Notes under the pieces: model-generated
Told to the model about the DNA's origin: nothing
The model's input: the letters and a program-made list of their open reading frames with translations, nothing else
Database searches by the model: none
Position numbers and translations under genes: made by a program
In this document: piece by piece, positions 1-13,600 of the stretch
Layout: each line of letters starts with the position of its first letter
How positions within the stretch are numbered: the first letter of the stretch is position 1
DNA from: Thysanoteuthis rhombus
Taxonomy: Eukaryota; Mollusca; Cephalopoda; Oegopsida; Thysanoteuthidae
Assembly (NCBI GenBank): GCA_963457665.1
Contig: OY735227.1
Span: 48,035,252-48,099,251, forward strand
DNA: 64,000 nucleotides
Direction of reading: 5' to 3'

Positions 1-1628
1 TTATTTTCCAGTAAGCAAAATCAGGCAAAAAATTTGTCAGTGATTTATTATCATTTTAAAAAAAAATATTAGATGAAGTATTGTAAACCAGGGCTTCTCA
101 AAGTCGAGGTCAGGATTCCCCAGGGGTCCCATGAAGATTATTGGGATCGCAGAGATATTTTAAAATCCTTTTTGAGAATAATGTTGGAGAAAATGCTGTT
201 TTTCGCAAAGAATGACTAGGGATCTTTTGGGGTTCTTGTATATTTGTGTCAGCACTACCAGACATACAACAGCAATTCACTTAATGAATGGTATGGGGTC
301 TTTTTTATTATTTTCCTTTATTCCCTTTTGTGCATAATTTTAATTCATGTTTTTATCATGAGCAAAAAAGAGAAATATAAAAATCTGGTAAAAATCAGCA
401 CAATATTCGGTTTTATTAAAAGATTTTCAATGCTTACTCATTAAAGGTCAATTTTTTTATAAGTATTTATTTCATCACAAATTTCAGGAAATATCTTTTT
501 TTTTACATGTGATTCCTACCCGACCTCTTGTTGATTTGATGATTTATCATATTTCTATATTCTTGTTCTCTTTGATCGTTGCACGTTTAAAAAGCAATCT
601 GTCTTCATATTAATTAGGTTATAGAAAAGCGCCCAGGAACTGCTCGAATCTCATTCTGGAAATTCGCAAACAGAAAAATTAAGTAAAATATTTGTCTTCG
701 CTGCAATTTTTTTTCCAGTTTTATTCAATTAATTATAATATAGGCTTTTTATCTGGAGAAAATAATTTTCACTCAATACTTAAAAAAAGTTTTCTTCATT
801 TTTATCGATTATCCAGACTATTATGATATTTTTTAAATGTGTATTTTTTCCTTTCTATATCTTGCTTTGCTGAAACTTACACAAAAATATTATGACAAGA
901 AGGAATAATAAAATATAGATAAATAATGAGAACATATTTACTGGCGTATTCATCATATATTTTTACTCTGTTTTTTTTTTGTTTATGTAAATTCACTGGT
1001 ATTTCAAATTGTTGCATTGCCCAACTGAGTCGCATTTTATTGTAGTTATTTGTTTGATCTTCTGTACCAAGCAGAAAATGCCCAGTGTGTCAACAACGAT
1101 CATAAATATCGATAACTTCCTTGGAGACGTGCTGATTGATACTGATAAAAGCGTTTTTATTATTTTGGGGGCAGATTTTTAACTACAGAATTTGAATTCT
1201 TAAAGTCTTATTTTATTGTCAGCGATAATGGCGTCATTATTGATTTTTGCTGAATATAGGGAACATTGAATCTATAAGTCAAAAGCTAGATGATAATTAA
1301 TGAAATTATGTTTGTTTTTTTACTTAGAGAACAATTTGGACTAATTCATTTTCAGAAAAAAAAATCGAGAGTGGATTTAAAAAATAGATATCACGTTTTT
1401 AAAATCGATTTTACGTTGAAAATTTTTCCAAATTATTCATGTTAACCTGAAAAATGCAATCAAACAAGTCATCACCCATCATGATTTTCTCTCATCCACC
1501 TTTGTCGGTATAACATAAAAAGAGAAAATGTAACTTTTTGTAATTGCTCAGGAAACTGAAAACACTACTCCACCCCCTGATATATTAATGAATGATTAAT
1601 ATTAACCAGAATTGCTTCCATTTTTCAG
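1..1628. other. Sequence upstream of the first recognised exon
   Basis: This is AT-rich non-coding sequence, either 5' flank or the first intron of gene 1. Because the 31-nt exon enters in phase 0, the start codon and signal-peptide beginning should lie here or left of the window, but no ATG-hydrophobic-donor combination convinced me. Apart from the hAT-like end at 89, I see no recognisable element. The small open frame at 244-444 has no recognisable content. Confidence 0.5.
89..130 (+). mobile_element. hAT-like terminal sequence fragment
   Basis: The stretch starts CAGGGCTTCTCAAAGT and continues with CAGGATTCCCCAGGGGTCCC. It matches the ends of the small hAT-like element at 10361-10748 (CAGGGGCTTCTCAAAGT and the reverse complement of its right end). 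No partner end was found in the following 1 kb, so this is a fragment or one end of a decayed copy. Confidence 0.45.
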
Positions 1629-1659
1629 TTCTGGATGTCTGGCTTAGGCATTATAAATG
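1629..1659 (+). CDS. 31-nt exon, probable end of the hemocyanin signal peptide
   Basis: A polypyrimidine run and AG (1627-1628) precede this stretch and a strong donor GTAAGT follows at 1660. Read in phase 0 it gives [10 protein letters not shown] plus the first base of a Gly codon, and the FU-a exon starts with the remaining two bases of that codon. The hydrophobic peptide just before the mature FU-a N-terminus suits the end of a secretion signal. The exon contains an ATG, but starting there would give only a very short, weakly hydrophobic leader, so an upstream exon with the real start is more likely. I could not identify that exon in 1-1628. Splice sites and phase are seen; the signal-peptide role is inferred. 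Confidence 0.55.
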
Positions 1660-4600
1660 GTAAGTATATACATTTTTCTTTCTACATTTTGTAATCAATT
1701 TAATATTGATTATATAGTATGCTTAATGTTCTATGGTTTCTATTTCTAGGCAATTTACTCCGTAAAAACGTCGACACGTTGACTCCTGATGAAATTCTCA
1801 ACTTGCAAGTTGCACTGCGTGCTATGCAGGATGATGAAGGAGCTACAGGCTATCAGGCCATCTCTGCCTACCACGGGGAACCAGCTGACTGTAAGGCTGC
1901 CGATGGTTCGACCATCGTGTGCTGTCTGCACGGTATGCCTACATTCCCGATGTGGCATAGATTGTATATGGTACAGTTCGAGCAAGCAATAGCTGCGCAT
2001 GGTTCCACCCTTGGTGTCCCCTACTGGGATTGGACGAAACCAATGACTCAACTTCCTGAGTTAGTGCAGCATCCATTGTTTATCGATCCCAATGGCAAGA
2101 AAGCTAAGAAGAATGTCTTCTATTCCGGTGAAATCAAGTTTGAAAATAAAGTCACGGCGAGAGCGGTCGATGCTAGACTTTATCAGGCTTCAAATGAAGG
2201 TCAAAAGAACTTTCTTCTGGAGGGAGTCCTAAATGCCCTGGAACAAGAAGATTTCTGTCGTTTTGAAGTGCAGTTGGAAGTAGCCCACAACCCCATCCAC
2301 TATTTAGTTGGAGGCAGATTCACTCATTCCATGTCCAGTCTTGAGTATACATCTTACGATCCACTTTTCTTTTTGCATCATTCCAACGTTGAACGACAGT
2401 TTACCTTGTGGCAAGCATTGCAAAAACATCGAGGACTATCAGCAAAACCCAACTGTGGCTTGAATTTGTTCCATAACCCAATGGAGCCTTTTGGACGTGA
2501 CACCAATCCATTTGCCATCACTAAGGACAACGCCAAGGCTAGCAGCCTATTTGAATACGAACATTTGGGATATGCATATGACGATCTCAGCTTGAATGGA
2601 ATGACAGTAGAGGAACTTCAAACTTTACTGAAGGAGCGCAAGTCTAAGGCAAGAGCTTTTGCCAATTTTAGATTGGGTGGAATCAAGACGTCTGCAAATG
2701 TTAGAATCAAATTGTGTATCCCTACCAAGGACAAAAGACAAAGTGATAACTGCGATAATGATGCAGGACAATTCTTTATTCTTGGTGGAGTTCAAGAAAT
2801 GCCATGGAATTTCCCTTATCCTTACCTCCATGAAATAACCGACACAGTCCAATCTTTGGGATTAATGTTGGATAGTAACTATTATGTGATCGCTGAGGTG
2901 ACTGCTATCAATGGGACTCTGATGCGTAGTCAGATCATTCCACGCCCAACCGTTACTTACATCCCACCCCAAGGATTCAAAGACAGTAAGTAAATATGAT
3001 AAATTCTTCCATCAACTCTTTGGGGCTTCAATGATTTACTGATTAATGTTCTCTGTATATATTTTTGTGTCTTACATAAGCTTAGATGATTAATTCTTTT
3101 ATCCTAACATTTGCTGCGAGTTTTCATCCCATGTAATTAATATGTTTTGCTCCAAAGAAAATCCATTAAACTTCTTATACAAATCTCTCATATTTTTTTT
3201 AATAGTTCATTGTAGTGGTTTTATTTCATATTAAATGTTCAAGTAGACTGTAATATCCCCGGTAGGATTTAAATAAATACGGCAAAACTTACCTTCGCAC
3301 TGATGATTACATATATAGTGACATAGAAAATACAAGGAGAAAATGGAAATTCACCAGAAATTAGTTTTCTATAAAAATGCATTGAACATTATTTCACTTT
3401 ATTCATGCATTCTGAATGATTTCACTGAAGTATTTCATTATATCTTTATTCAAAAATTCATTCCATCTAATCATCATGTAAATTGGTATTGGAAATTCTT
3501 ATCATCATAGATTTAACGATTATACAGGCAAGGTTTCAGTTTATCACTGACCACGAACGTTTCTGCCACTCAACCAGTCCTTAAATTTACATTGAGTTAT
3601 TTTCTGTGCGCTTAAAAAAATGTTTCTTTAGACCGTCCACAAAAAAATACTCAATTTGTTACACATATACGTCTCGGTTTATCTTATTTATTTATAAATG
3701 AAGGAATATTCATTATATCATGATAAGTATTACTTTGAGATAAACGAATGAATGTACATGTAACAAATTATAGTAATCTATCCAAGTTAGACCAAAGAAA
3801 CACTTTTTTTCAATGTTTAACAAACAAAATATTTCTCGGAGAGAAAAATCAGTGGGGATTTAATTTAGATTTTTGTCATTTTTACAAAGAATTATTTTTT
3901 AACAAGTTTTTGTGTTCAATCCTAATGTATAATGAAATCAATGAAAAGGGACAGTCAGTGGTAAATTAGACTAACTATTCATGATCAAATAGGGCCAGTA
4001 TATGTCAAATATGAATTCATTATTAATGATTTTACTATAAAATGCGTTGTGAATCAAGAAAAAAGTGTTATCAGTGACCAGGAATTAATGTTAGTATTTC
4101 TAACAGATAGGGTTACTATATGTTGCAAATGATTTTTCTATAGAAATGCACTTAAAATCAGAAAGAAAGGGATCGTTCGTTGTCAGGAAGCGAAGCTAAC
4201 ATTACGATATAATAGGGCTATTATAAGACAAATTTGCTATATATTACTGTTACTGCATTATAAAAATATACATTCCTGTTTTGCAGTCAACATGGTAAAT
4301 ATGGACAGAAGCCGTCTGCGATTCCGTAAAGACATCAGTTCCCTGACATCTGAAGAGGAATATGAATTGAGAGTTGCAATGGAACGTTTCATGTCTGATA
4401 AATCAATAAATGGCTATCAAGCGTTAGCAGAATTCCATGGACTCCCTGCTAAGTGTCCTCGTCCAGACGCCCTGAACAGAGTGGCCTGTTGTATTCATGG
4501 TATGGCCACCTTCCCACATTGGCATCGACTTGTAGTCATACAGTTTGAAAATGCCCTTGTCGCTCGTGGATCTCCTATTGGGGTTCCTTACTGGGACTGG

Positions 4601-7600
4601 ACCAAACCTTTCACTGCACTGCCACAACTTTTGGCTGACGAAACTTATGTCGATCCATACACCAAGGAGACAAAGCCTAATCCTTTCTTCAAAGCTCCTA
4701 TCGATTTCCTGAATGCCGATGTTTACACATCACGTCAAATTGATGAAAGGTACGTAAACAAGAAAAGAAAGAAATAATCATTCAGAAATGCAATAGACTG
4801 AATCCAGAAATTAATAATTTTCAAAGAATTAGGCTCGCTGACCTAAGTGTAAGGTATTCAACGAGAACTGAAATCCCTGCAATGTTATAACAGTCGGCTA
4901 AACTAACTTGCGAACCATTACCACACGCTAAAGTCAGAGGTATTTTTCTAATAAGTAAGTCTATATGTGTGGGGACAAACCAGTGAGAATAGAAATAAAT
5001 ACACTGTGGTAACATTAGACTAGCTGGCGAACCATTACCACACGGTGATAAGCCCACAAAATGATAATTCATTTGTTGCTTGTATTTTGTATGAATATGA
5101 GTCGTCATATCAATTTATGATATCAGTGTCATAATTATTATTACCATTAAAAGCCATATTCTTATTTCAAACAGGTAATTAAATTGCTTAGCCAAATAAG
5201 ATCAAATTTTATTTGAAATATTTTTTAAAAAGATTTGAATAAATTGTCTAAGAATTTTTTCAATGTATTTTCACGTGAAATGTGATTTGTTCTTTATGAA
5301 TAAGACTCGGTGTTAATGATCAGAATTTGTTGTGGATAGAATCAAGTTCATTTAAAGGTTTCTTTTCAAATTATAACAGATTATTCAAACAACCCAGCAA
5401 AGATGACCATGGTTTCCTTTACGATGGACTTTTATTGGCCTTCGAACAAGATGATTTCTGTGATTTTGAAGTTCAGTTCGAAGTGACCCACAACTCCATC
5501 CATGCGTGGACAGGTGGCAGCGAAGCGTACTCGATGTCCTCTTTACATTACACATCATTTGACCCGATGTTCTGGTTGCACCATTCGCAAGTAGACAGAC
5601 TGTGGGCTATTTGGCAAGCCCTTCAGATCCAAAGAGGGAAACCTTACAAAACATATTGTGCTAATTCTGAGGTTTATCGTCCCTTGAAACCATTTGCTTT
5701 TGAGGCGCCTTTAAATAACGATGAACTCACCAGGGAACACTCTATTCCCACAGATGTCTACGATTACCAAGCAGATCTCGATTATACCTACGACACCCTA
5801 TTCTTCGGAGGTTTGTCTATCCGAGAGCTGCAGCGACACGTCGAAGAATCCAAGTCAAAAGACCGAGTATTTGCTGGTTTCCTTCTTATGGGGATCCAAA
5901 CCTCTGCTAATGTGGATTTGTTTGTCGTGGCTGGAGGCAATGAATTCTTGGTTGGTTCGATTGCCATCCTCGGAGGCAGCAAAGAGATGACTTGGAGATT
6001 CGACAGGGTCTATAAACATGAAATCACTGATGCCTTGGGAGCTCTCGGGGTGGACATGTTTGCTGAATATACCTTACGGGTAGATATCAAGGACGTCAAC
6101 GGAACAGCTTTGCCACCGACCACGATCCCTCCTCCGATCGTCATTTTTGTACCAGGACAAGGTAAATACAATGGGTTTACTTGTGTTTTCATTTGGGTTT
6201 TCCATAGAAGTAAGAATGATTTAAATATGAAACGCTTAATATCAGCAAAGTACTTCGTCGTTCCATGAAGACATATCCTTGAATAGCGATGAACAATTAC
6301 GGTCAAATCGCATTGAATACATCGGTTCTCGTACGACCAATAAAGTTAATCAACGTCGAACCTCGTCAGTACCTCGATGGATGTCCATCTGGAAATATGA
6401 GGTGCTGGGAATCATGCAGAGAGCCTTCTGTGGCGATCCCCGTTAGCCTTCACAAGGAAGAGACCGATCTGTACACTACTCTCAATGGTGCAAGTCAAAG
6501 CCCCCCTACCTGAACCCCAGACTGATCAGGCTGCAAGCAACAGGAAATTAATGGATGGGCGATAAATACATATTCGTAGATCTTCATTGTAATCACTATA
6601 TACGTGGAAAAGAAATCCAAAAACACTCCACTTTCTTTTATGCCCTGATAGACTAGACATACTTCATTATTACGATAGATAGGTTCCATGATATCTTAAA
6701 GGATGATGAAATCTGTGGATAATAGCGAACCATATATACTATCAGTGCTATCAGATTTATTTCCATATTTAAATGTAAAATTAGACACAAAAAATCTAGA
6801 AACATGTACATTCTCCAGGTATGTATCAGAGATGTGATTTCAATCGTCAACATTTGCGATATTAAAATTACTTATTTGAACAAAATATCACTGATTTTGT
6901 CACTACAAATTAAATTTCTTATTTCATTTGAAAATAATCGAAAAGCTTTTTCTGACATTTAGTCTCTGATGAAAAACATCTAAGTTGGGCCAACCGCAAA
7001 TAAGTGAAACCGCACTTAGCGATTCAACAAGTGTGAAAAGAAATGCCATTCCGAGATAAATAAATCCTCAATAATACCACATGTAAAATAATGATGTATG
7101 TATATCATGTTACTTGATACTAAATCTTACCATTAAAAAAGAAATAAAATGATTTTTCAAGAAATGAAAGATTCTATAAACGTATCAAATTGTCACAAAT
7201 AAATAAAAGGAGTAGTTTTTATACGGAAGTAAATTTAATGATAACCCATTGTAATTAATCTCCAAATTGTTTTCCATTTTCGTAGGCTGTATTAACATCA
7301 TTTCAGGTGAGACATGAGGATGATTAAGGCCAAAGAATACCTCGGTCGAAAAGTAATGATAAAACCAACAAAGATAAGAATATTAGTCTAAATAGCACGT
7401 ATCAACAACTATCTATACCAAAATTTCAAACGATAAGGGAAGCCGAAGAGTGCATTGGTCGATTAAACTAAGAAGAATGAAAATATTAGTTAATACAACT
7501 CATAGAATTATGATAATGGCACCTCTCAGTGCTTCAGGCAATGCGGAAAGTCAAAGAACATATGAAATGCAATTATAAAAACAATTATGATAATATCATT

Positions 7601-10600
7601 TTGATTTTTTTTACCTAGTATTTCTTCAATTTTATTTTTGTTTCCTTCTATAACAACTCCAAGATTGTCATTCAAAAATTATGAGTTGGTGGTGAGGATT
7701 GGATATAAACAATAAACTTCCGGCGAGACTGGCATCAATTATTATCTTTAGCATGTCCTTTATGGACAAAACAGATTAGTTTATGAAAGTGCATTGGTTG
7801 CTGTACTCGACTTCGATCCATAGAATCTATATTCTTTACTTCCACCGAACGCTTGATCTTCACTGCATCTTCATTGTTTACATAAACTAGTTACAACTAG
7901 TTTAAGCATTATTTGAATTTCGTAGATGGAACATTATCATCTTTTATATTTAATTTTCGATGGAAATGTCAGTCTAAAGAGATCGTGGAACATCAATATC
8001 AACTTTTAAATGGAGAAGATGAACGAATTTTTGATGCAGTTAATTCTCCACCTACATGGAATATAAGCTAAATCGCTGACTAATTTTGAAAATACCCGGA
8101 GCATCTTATTTATTCTCATTGATATAACATAATGACTTTTTGGGATTAACTGATGAATTACTGTTCAGAAATGCAAAATAATAGTTGTTCTATCTTTCAG
8201 TGGAAGATGTGAAGTTTGATGAACACCATCGTTCCCGAAAAAATGTGGATAGTATGACTGTATCCGAGATGAACGCTCTCCGAACGGCCATGGCCGCCTT
8301 TGCAGCAGATAAGGAGATTACCGGTTACCAACAGGTAGCTGCTTTCCATGGGTCAACGCAATGGTGTCCCAGTCCAGACGCTGAACAGAAATATGCTTGT
8401 TGTCATCACGGTATGGCCACTTTCCCACACTGGCATAGACTGATCGCTTTGAACTTTGAAAACGGCTTGAGACGAAACGGTTGGTCTGGTGGTCTTCCTT
8501 ACTGGGATTGGACACGCCCCATTGAAGCTCTTCCCTCCCTTGTATTGGAAGGAGAGTACACAGATGCCAACGGTGAAGCCCAACCAAATCCGTTCTTTAG
8601 CGGTGCCATTGATTCAATCGGCGCTGCTACAAGTCGAGCACCGGCTGAAGCACTTTATGAAAAACCTGAGTTTGGGAAGTATACCCATCTGGCTAATGAG
8701 ATCATTTATGCCCTTGAACAGGAAGACTTTTGCGATTTTGAAGTCCAATATGAGATCGCCCATAACCACATCCATGCTCTGGTCGGTGGTACAGAACCCA
8801 TCTCTATGGCTTCATTGGAGTACAGTGCCTTTGATCCGATCTTCATGCTTCACCACAGTAATGTCGACAGAATCTGGGCTACCTGGCAGGCATTACAGAA
8901 ATTCCGAGGAAAATCCTACAATTCAGCCAATTGTGCCATTGAAATGCTACGTAAACCAATGTCACCGTTCAGTCTTACAAGTGATATCAACCCTGACGAA
9001 ATGACACGAGAACATTCTGTTCCTTTCGATGTTTTTGATTACAAGAAAAACTTCCATTATGAATACGATACTTTGGAGCTGAACGGTTTGTCTATTCCAC
9101 AATTATCAAGAGAAATCAACCGACGAAGGGCCAAAAACCGTGTATTCGTCTCTTTCATGCTAGAAGGTCTGAAGCGGTCTTTACTTGTCCAGTACTATAT
9201 TGCAGAAGATGGAACTGATCAGAAAATGAAGGCCGGAGAGTTCTACGTTTTGGGCAGTGAAAATGAAATGCCCTGGAAATTTGACCGCGCCTACAAATCT
9301 GACATCACACATGTTATGGACGAAATGAAACTTCATTATACAGACAAATATCACGTGGAATTCACCGTCACTGACATGACTGGAGCTGAGGTAACTGATG
9401 TGAAATTATCAACATCTGTGATCTACGAACCTGGACTTGGTGAGTAGTTTTCTTCGTATTCCAATAAAAATCAAATACCCACCCATACAGCCAAATAACT
9501 TCATGTGTAGATATTTGATTTTTATTGAAATATCTTTATAGATAGATCATAATATGATATGAATATCCATAATACGTATGTAAATATTCAGATGGTAGCA
9601 AGAGCTTATTGTTACATATTTCTCAATTTAGTAAAGTTTTGTATCAAATAACAACTTTTGCGTCTTGAAGCTCCTCATAAAGGCAAAAATTCATCACAGC
9701 ATGACTGAATTTAGTTTATAGTAAACAGTTTTATTTGAAAGTTGTATTACAAAACTCTATACTCTATCCCTACAGTCATTCATTAATTTTTGACTAACAT
9801 TCAGTAGGAACTACCACTGTCTCGTTGACTCGATGCATTTCGCCGAATTCCATTTCTAAAAACACTTTTGCAATGCAGAAAAAATGTTGGGGGTGCAGTT
9901 CTGACATGTGCGGATAATATATTAAACTGAGAACAAATACTGCAATTAGTGTTGGTTGTTGCTGAAGAATATGGGGCAAGTATCTGTGAACCTGGGATGG
10001 GATCAACTCAGGGTATTTTAGTTACATAAGGTGGATGATAAGTCTATGCTTCAGCCCAAGAAAAGTGTGAATTGATATGTAAGCTTTTTGTTTTAGTTCC
10101 AGGGTAGTTGTGTCGATGGAGTGTTTGTCTGTCAATTTATAGTTTCATTATTATTCGTGTTATCGCATTTTAACAGTGTAATTCGGTGTCAATGTGCTGC
10201 TTTGCGATATTATGGTAACTAACCCACAAACCAACGATTGATACAGACTTTATAGGCAGTTATTTTTCCATATCATCTGGAAAATTTAAGAACTGAATTT
10301 TTTTCAAGCATAAAATCGTCTCTGATGAAATTGTGCTGAACAAATTCGCTGTTTAATATACAGGGGCTTCTCAAAGTAATTATTACCAAGATCACATATT
10401 AGTCTCGAATCGTATTCAACATTAACATGACATAGAAACAAATTAAGACATAAATTGCAACATGTTTATCATGTATAACGAGTTTTACTGTGTTTATTAC
10501 GAAACAAATACTTTTCAAAATTAAATTGCTAAAACGTTACATAAATGAAATTTATCGAAAATATTGAATAGTGTTGAGTCATTTTTTCTGTAAATACCAA

Positions 10601-13600
10601 AGAGAGTACATCTTTTTATAGAGATAGTAAAAAAACTAGTTACATCATTATTCTTTGAAAAGAAACTCCAAATATTTCAGTGACAACAAACAATCATTAC
10701 TTGACCACTTATCCCGAGGGGCCTCGACCCCTACTTCGAGAAGGCCTGTAATATATACTAATCCTTATTTTATTTTATACTTCAGGTAATTTTGGAGAAG
10801 GCAGGCGTTGGATCAGCCCTGTTACAAGCGCCAGTCGCATCAGAAAGAACTTGTTACATTTCGATGACGGTGAAATGGAGTCTTTGAGAAATGCCTTCAA
10901 ACAAATGGCAGATGAAGGCAGGTATGAAGAGATAGCCTCCTTCCACGGTCTCCCAGCTCAATGCCCTAATGAAGATGGTACAATGGTGCATACATGCTGC
11001 CTCCATGGAATGCCAATATTCCCCCATTGGCATCGACTCTATGTTTCTCTTGTAGAAGATGAGTTATTGGCCCGAGGGTCGGGAGTGGCCGTCCCCTACT
11101 GGGACTGGATCGAACCATTCGATGAATTGCCACGTTTAATCAATGAAGTAACCTTCTATAATTCCCGTAATCTTCAGATTGAGCCAAACCCTTTTTTCAA
11201 AGGGAAGATTAGTTTTGAAAATGCTGAAACTGATCGAGACCCCCAACCAGATTTATTTGGTAATAGGTATTTGTACGATCATGCACTCTTTGTTTTCGAA
11301 CAGACAGACTTCTGCGAGTTTGAAGTCCACTACGAGGTTCTTCATAACACCATCCATTCGTGGTTGGGAGGAAGGGATGCTCATTCGATGTCTTCTCTTG
11401 ATTATGCTGCCTATGACCCTGTGTTCTTCCTGCATCATAGTAACGTTGATCGCTTGTGGGCCATTTGGCAAGAGCTTCAGCGTTACCGCAAGTTGTCATA
11501 CAACGAGGCTAATTGTGCTTTGCCCCTGATGAACCAACCTATGCGCCCTTTCAGCAACAGTACAGCCAATCAAGACCGATTGACATTCACCAACAGCAGA
11601 CCCAACGATGTCTTTGACTATCAGAATGTCTTGCATTACAAGTATGATAGTCTTTCCTTTGCAGGACTCACTATTCCCCAACTAGAAAGAATCTTGCAAA
11701 AGCACAAAGGAGAAGACCGAATTTTTGCAGGATTTTTGCTTCATGGCATCAAAGCTTCTGCTGACGTCCGTATCTTCATCTGCGTACCAACTGGTGTAGG
11801 GGAAGAGAATTGTGCCAATAACGCTGGGATCTTCTCCGTTTTGGGAGGAGAAACTGAGATGCCCTGGAAGTTTGATCGTCTCTTCCGGTACGAAATCACC
11901 AACGAATTAAAAAAACTGGGTCTTAACCAAAACAGCCATTTCCGAATCAAAATGGAGGTAACCGCTGTCAATGGTTCGAGGATAATGCAAAAGATCTTCC
12001 CAAGTCCTACAATTATTTACCTGCCGAGCCAAGGTAAGTGTATGCTGAGATTAATACGAAGACTATTGTATTGCTGTTTAAATGTGGGAGCTTATGTAAT
12101 TTATTTCATTCAAATGCATTTCCCCTAATTTCAGTTCACTTCATAACCATGTATTGGCCCTAGAAGGCTTATTGAAGTATTCTTTAGTGATAGATAGAAC
12201 CACCATAGCTTCTTATTTCGTTCATAACACGGATTTCTCTCTAATTGGAATGAGCATTTTGTGTTGAATGTATATGAATACTTCGTTAGTCTGTGCACAT
12301 GGATACGCACTACAAAGCAGCATCAATCATTGTGGCATATAATTTTTCTTCCTAACAGTGAATACCCTTTAATTAAAAGTAATCGGAAAATTCTACGCAG
12401 AAATATTCGTCACGACAATCTGGTACTTGCATCATTGTATTTATCTGGTAAATTGATATTTGAATTGTTTCAATGTGTTTTACTTTGTAAACGAACAGAA
12501 TAATAAGTCCACCATACTTACGTCCATATCTGCCCATATAGTTTCCTCAATTACAAGCAATTCCCAATTAGTGACAAGCATTTTAGCAATGGTTTGATGA
12601 TTAGCAACAAATAACAATTTGGGACTTTTGATTCTAAACACGAACATATAAACAAAGAACAACAATGAAATACGCAAGAATAAACAAATACAAACAAACT
12701 AATACCTACAAATAGAAAATGTGGAAAATATTTTTAGGACAGTCGAGAAAACCAGAGAGAGAGAGAGAGAGAGACTTTGGATTATCAAGTCTTACATCCC
12801 TGGCAGTCGATTTTCCTCAGCAATCGAAGAGGATGGGGAGAAGCAGATGGATGGTACACCTGATTGACCCAAAAGTCTGACTTGGATTTCAAATCGATTT
12901 AACTTGATACAATTTAAAAAGTCGCAAATCTCCCGAAAGTAAAGAGAAAGAGAAAAGAGAAGTGTAAGAGGAGAGGAGGTTGGCTTCAAAAGAGAAGGAA
13001 TTGTGAAAGAAAATGAGCCGTGCGTGATTAATAATCCCATCAGAAAATGAAGCGTTCTGATTTGTTTTGGACCGGGGACAATTTTGTCATACATCAGTAA
13101 ATTCTTGCCGACTGATTTGTTATGAAACAAATAAAACAAAACAATAACATAAATTGTTTATTCATAATTATTTAAAAACCAACTGCGATACAAATTACAC
13201 ATTTATTGATTTTGTGTCAATAACTACGAAACAAATATTCAAAGAGTTTTTCGGACGATAGAACTCCTTGTTTATGTTGGATTCGAATGATATCCTTTTC
13301 TTTCCTGAGTCGATGTATGCTGTCTTTTTGATTTTTCTCGATTTCCAAAAGTGCCCCTCGTATAGGCAGCACACATCGATAAAAAGGGGTTCAGTCCTCC
13401 GAAATACTGTTTGAATATTGATGACCCTTCTCAAAACTATAAAGAATACAAATGTTTTTTTTTTATAAATACATACAGTTCAAAACAAACGATAACAATA
13501 TTAAATACTTATACATTTTTTCTAATAAGTGTGTACGGTGTAAGTTTTCTTCAAATCAATGTAATACTCCCATTGATCCTGTGATTCACGCTCACGCGAA

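Noticed and set aside
1719-1749. ATG at 1719 as the start of the hemocyanin protein
   Set aside because: The 10 codons lie between a good donor at 1660 and the acceptor AG at 1748-1749, so they are intron; FU exons here begin in phase 1 after an acceptor.
1755-2051. Open frames on the strand opposite to hemocyanin exons (also at 5788, 8318, 11209, 17414, 51281, 56717, 60528 and 62398)
   Set aside because: They lie entirely within conserved FU exons, recur at the same place in each unit and have no family features; they are shadows of the real frame.
6289-6513. 74-codon open frame after FU-b
   Set aside because: It lies wholly in the b/c intron, has no splice signals in phase and no family features.
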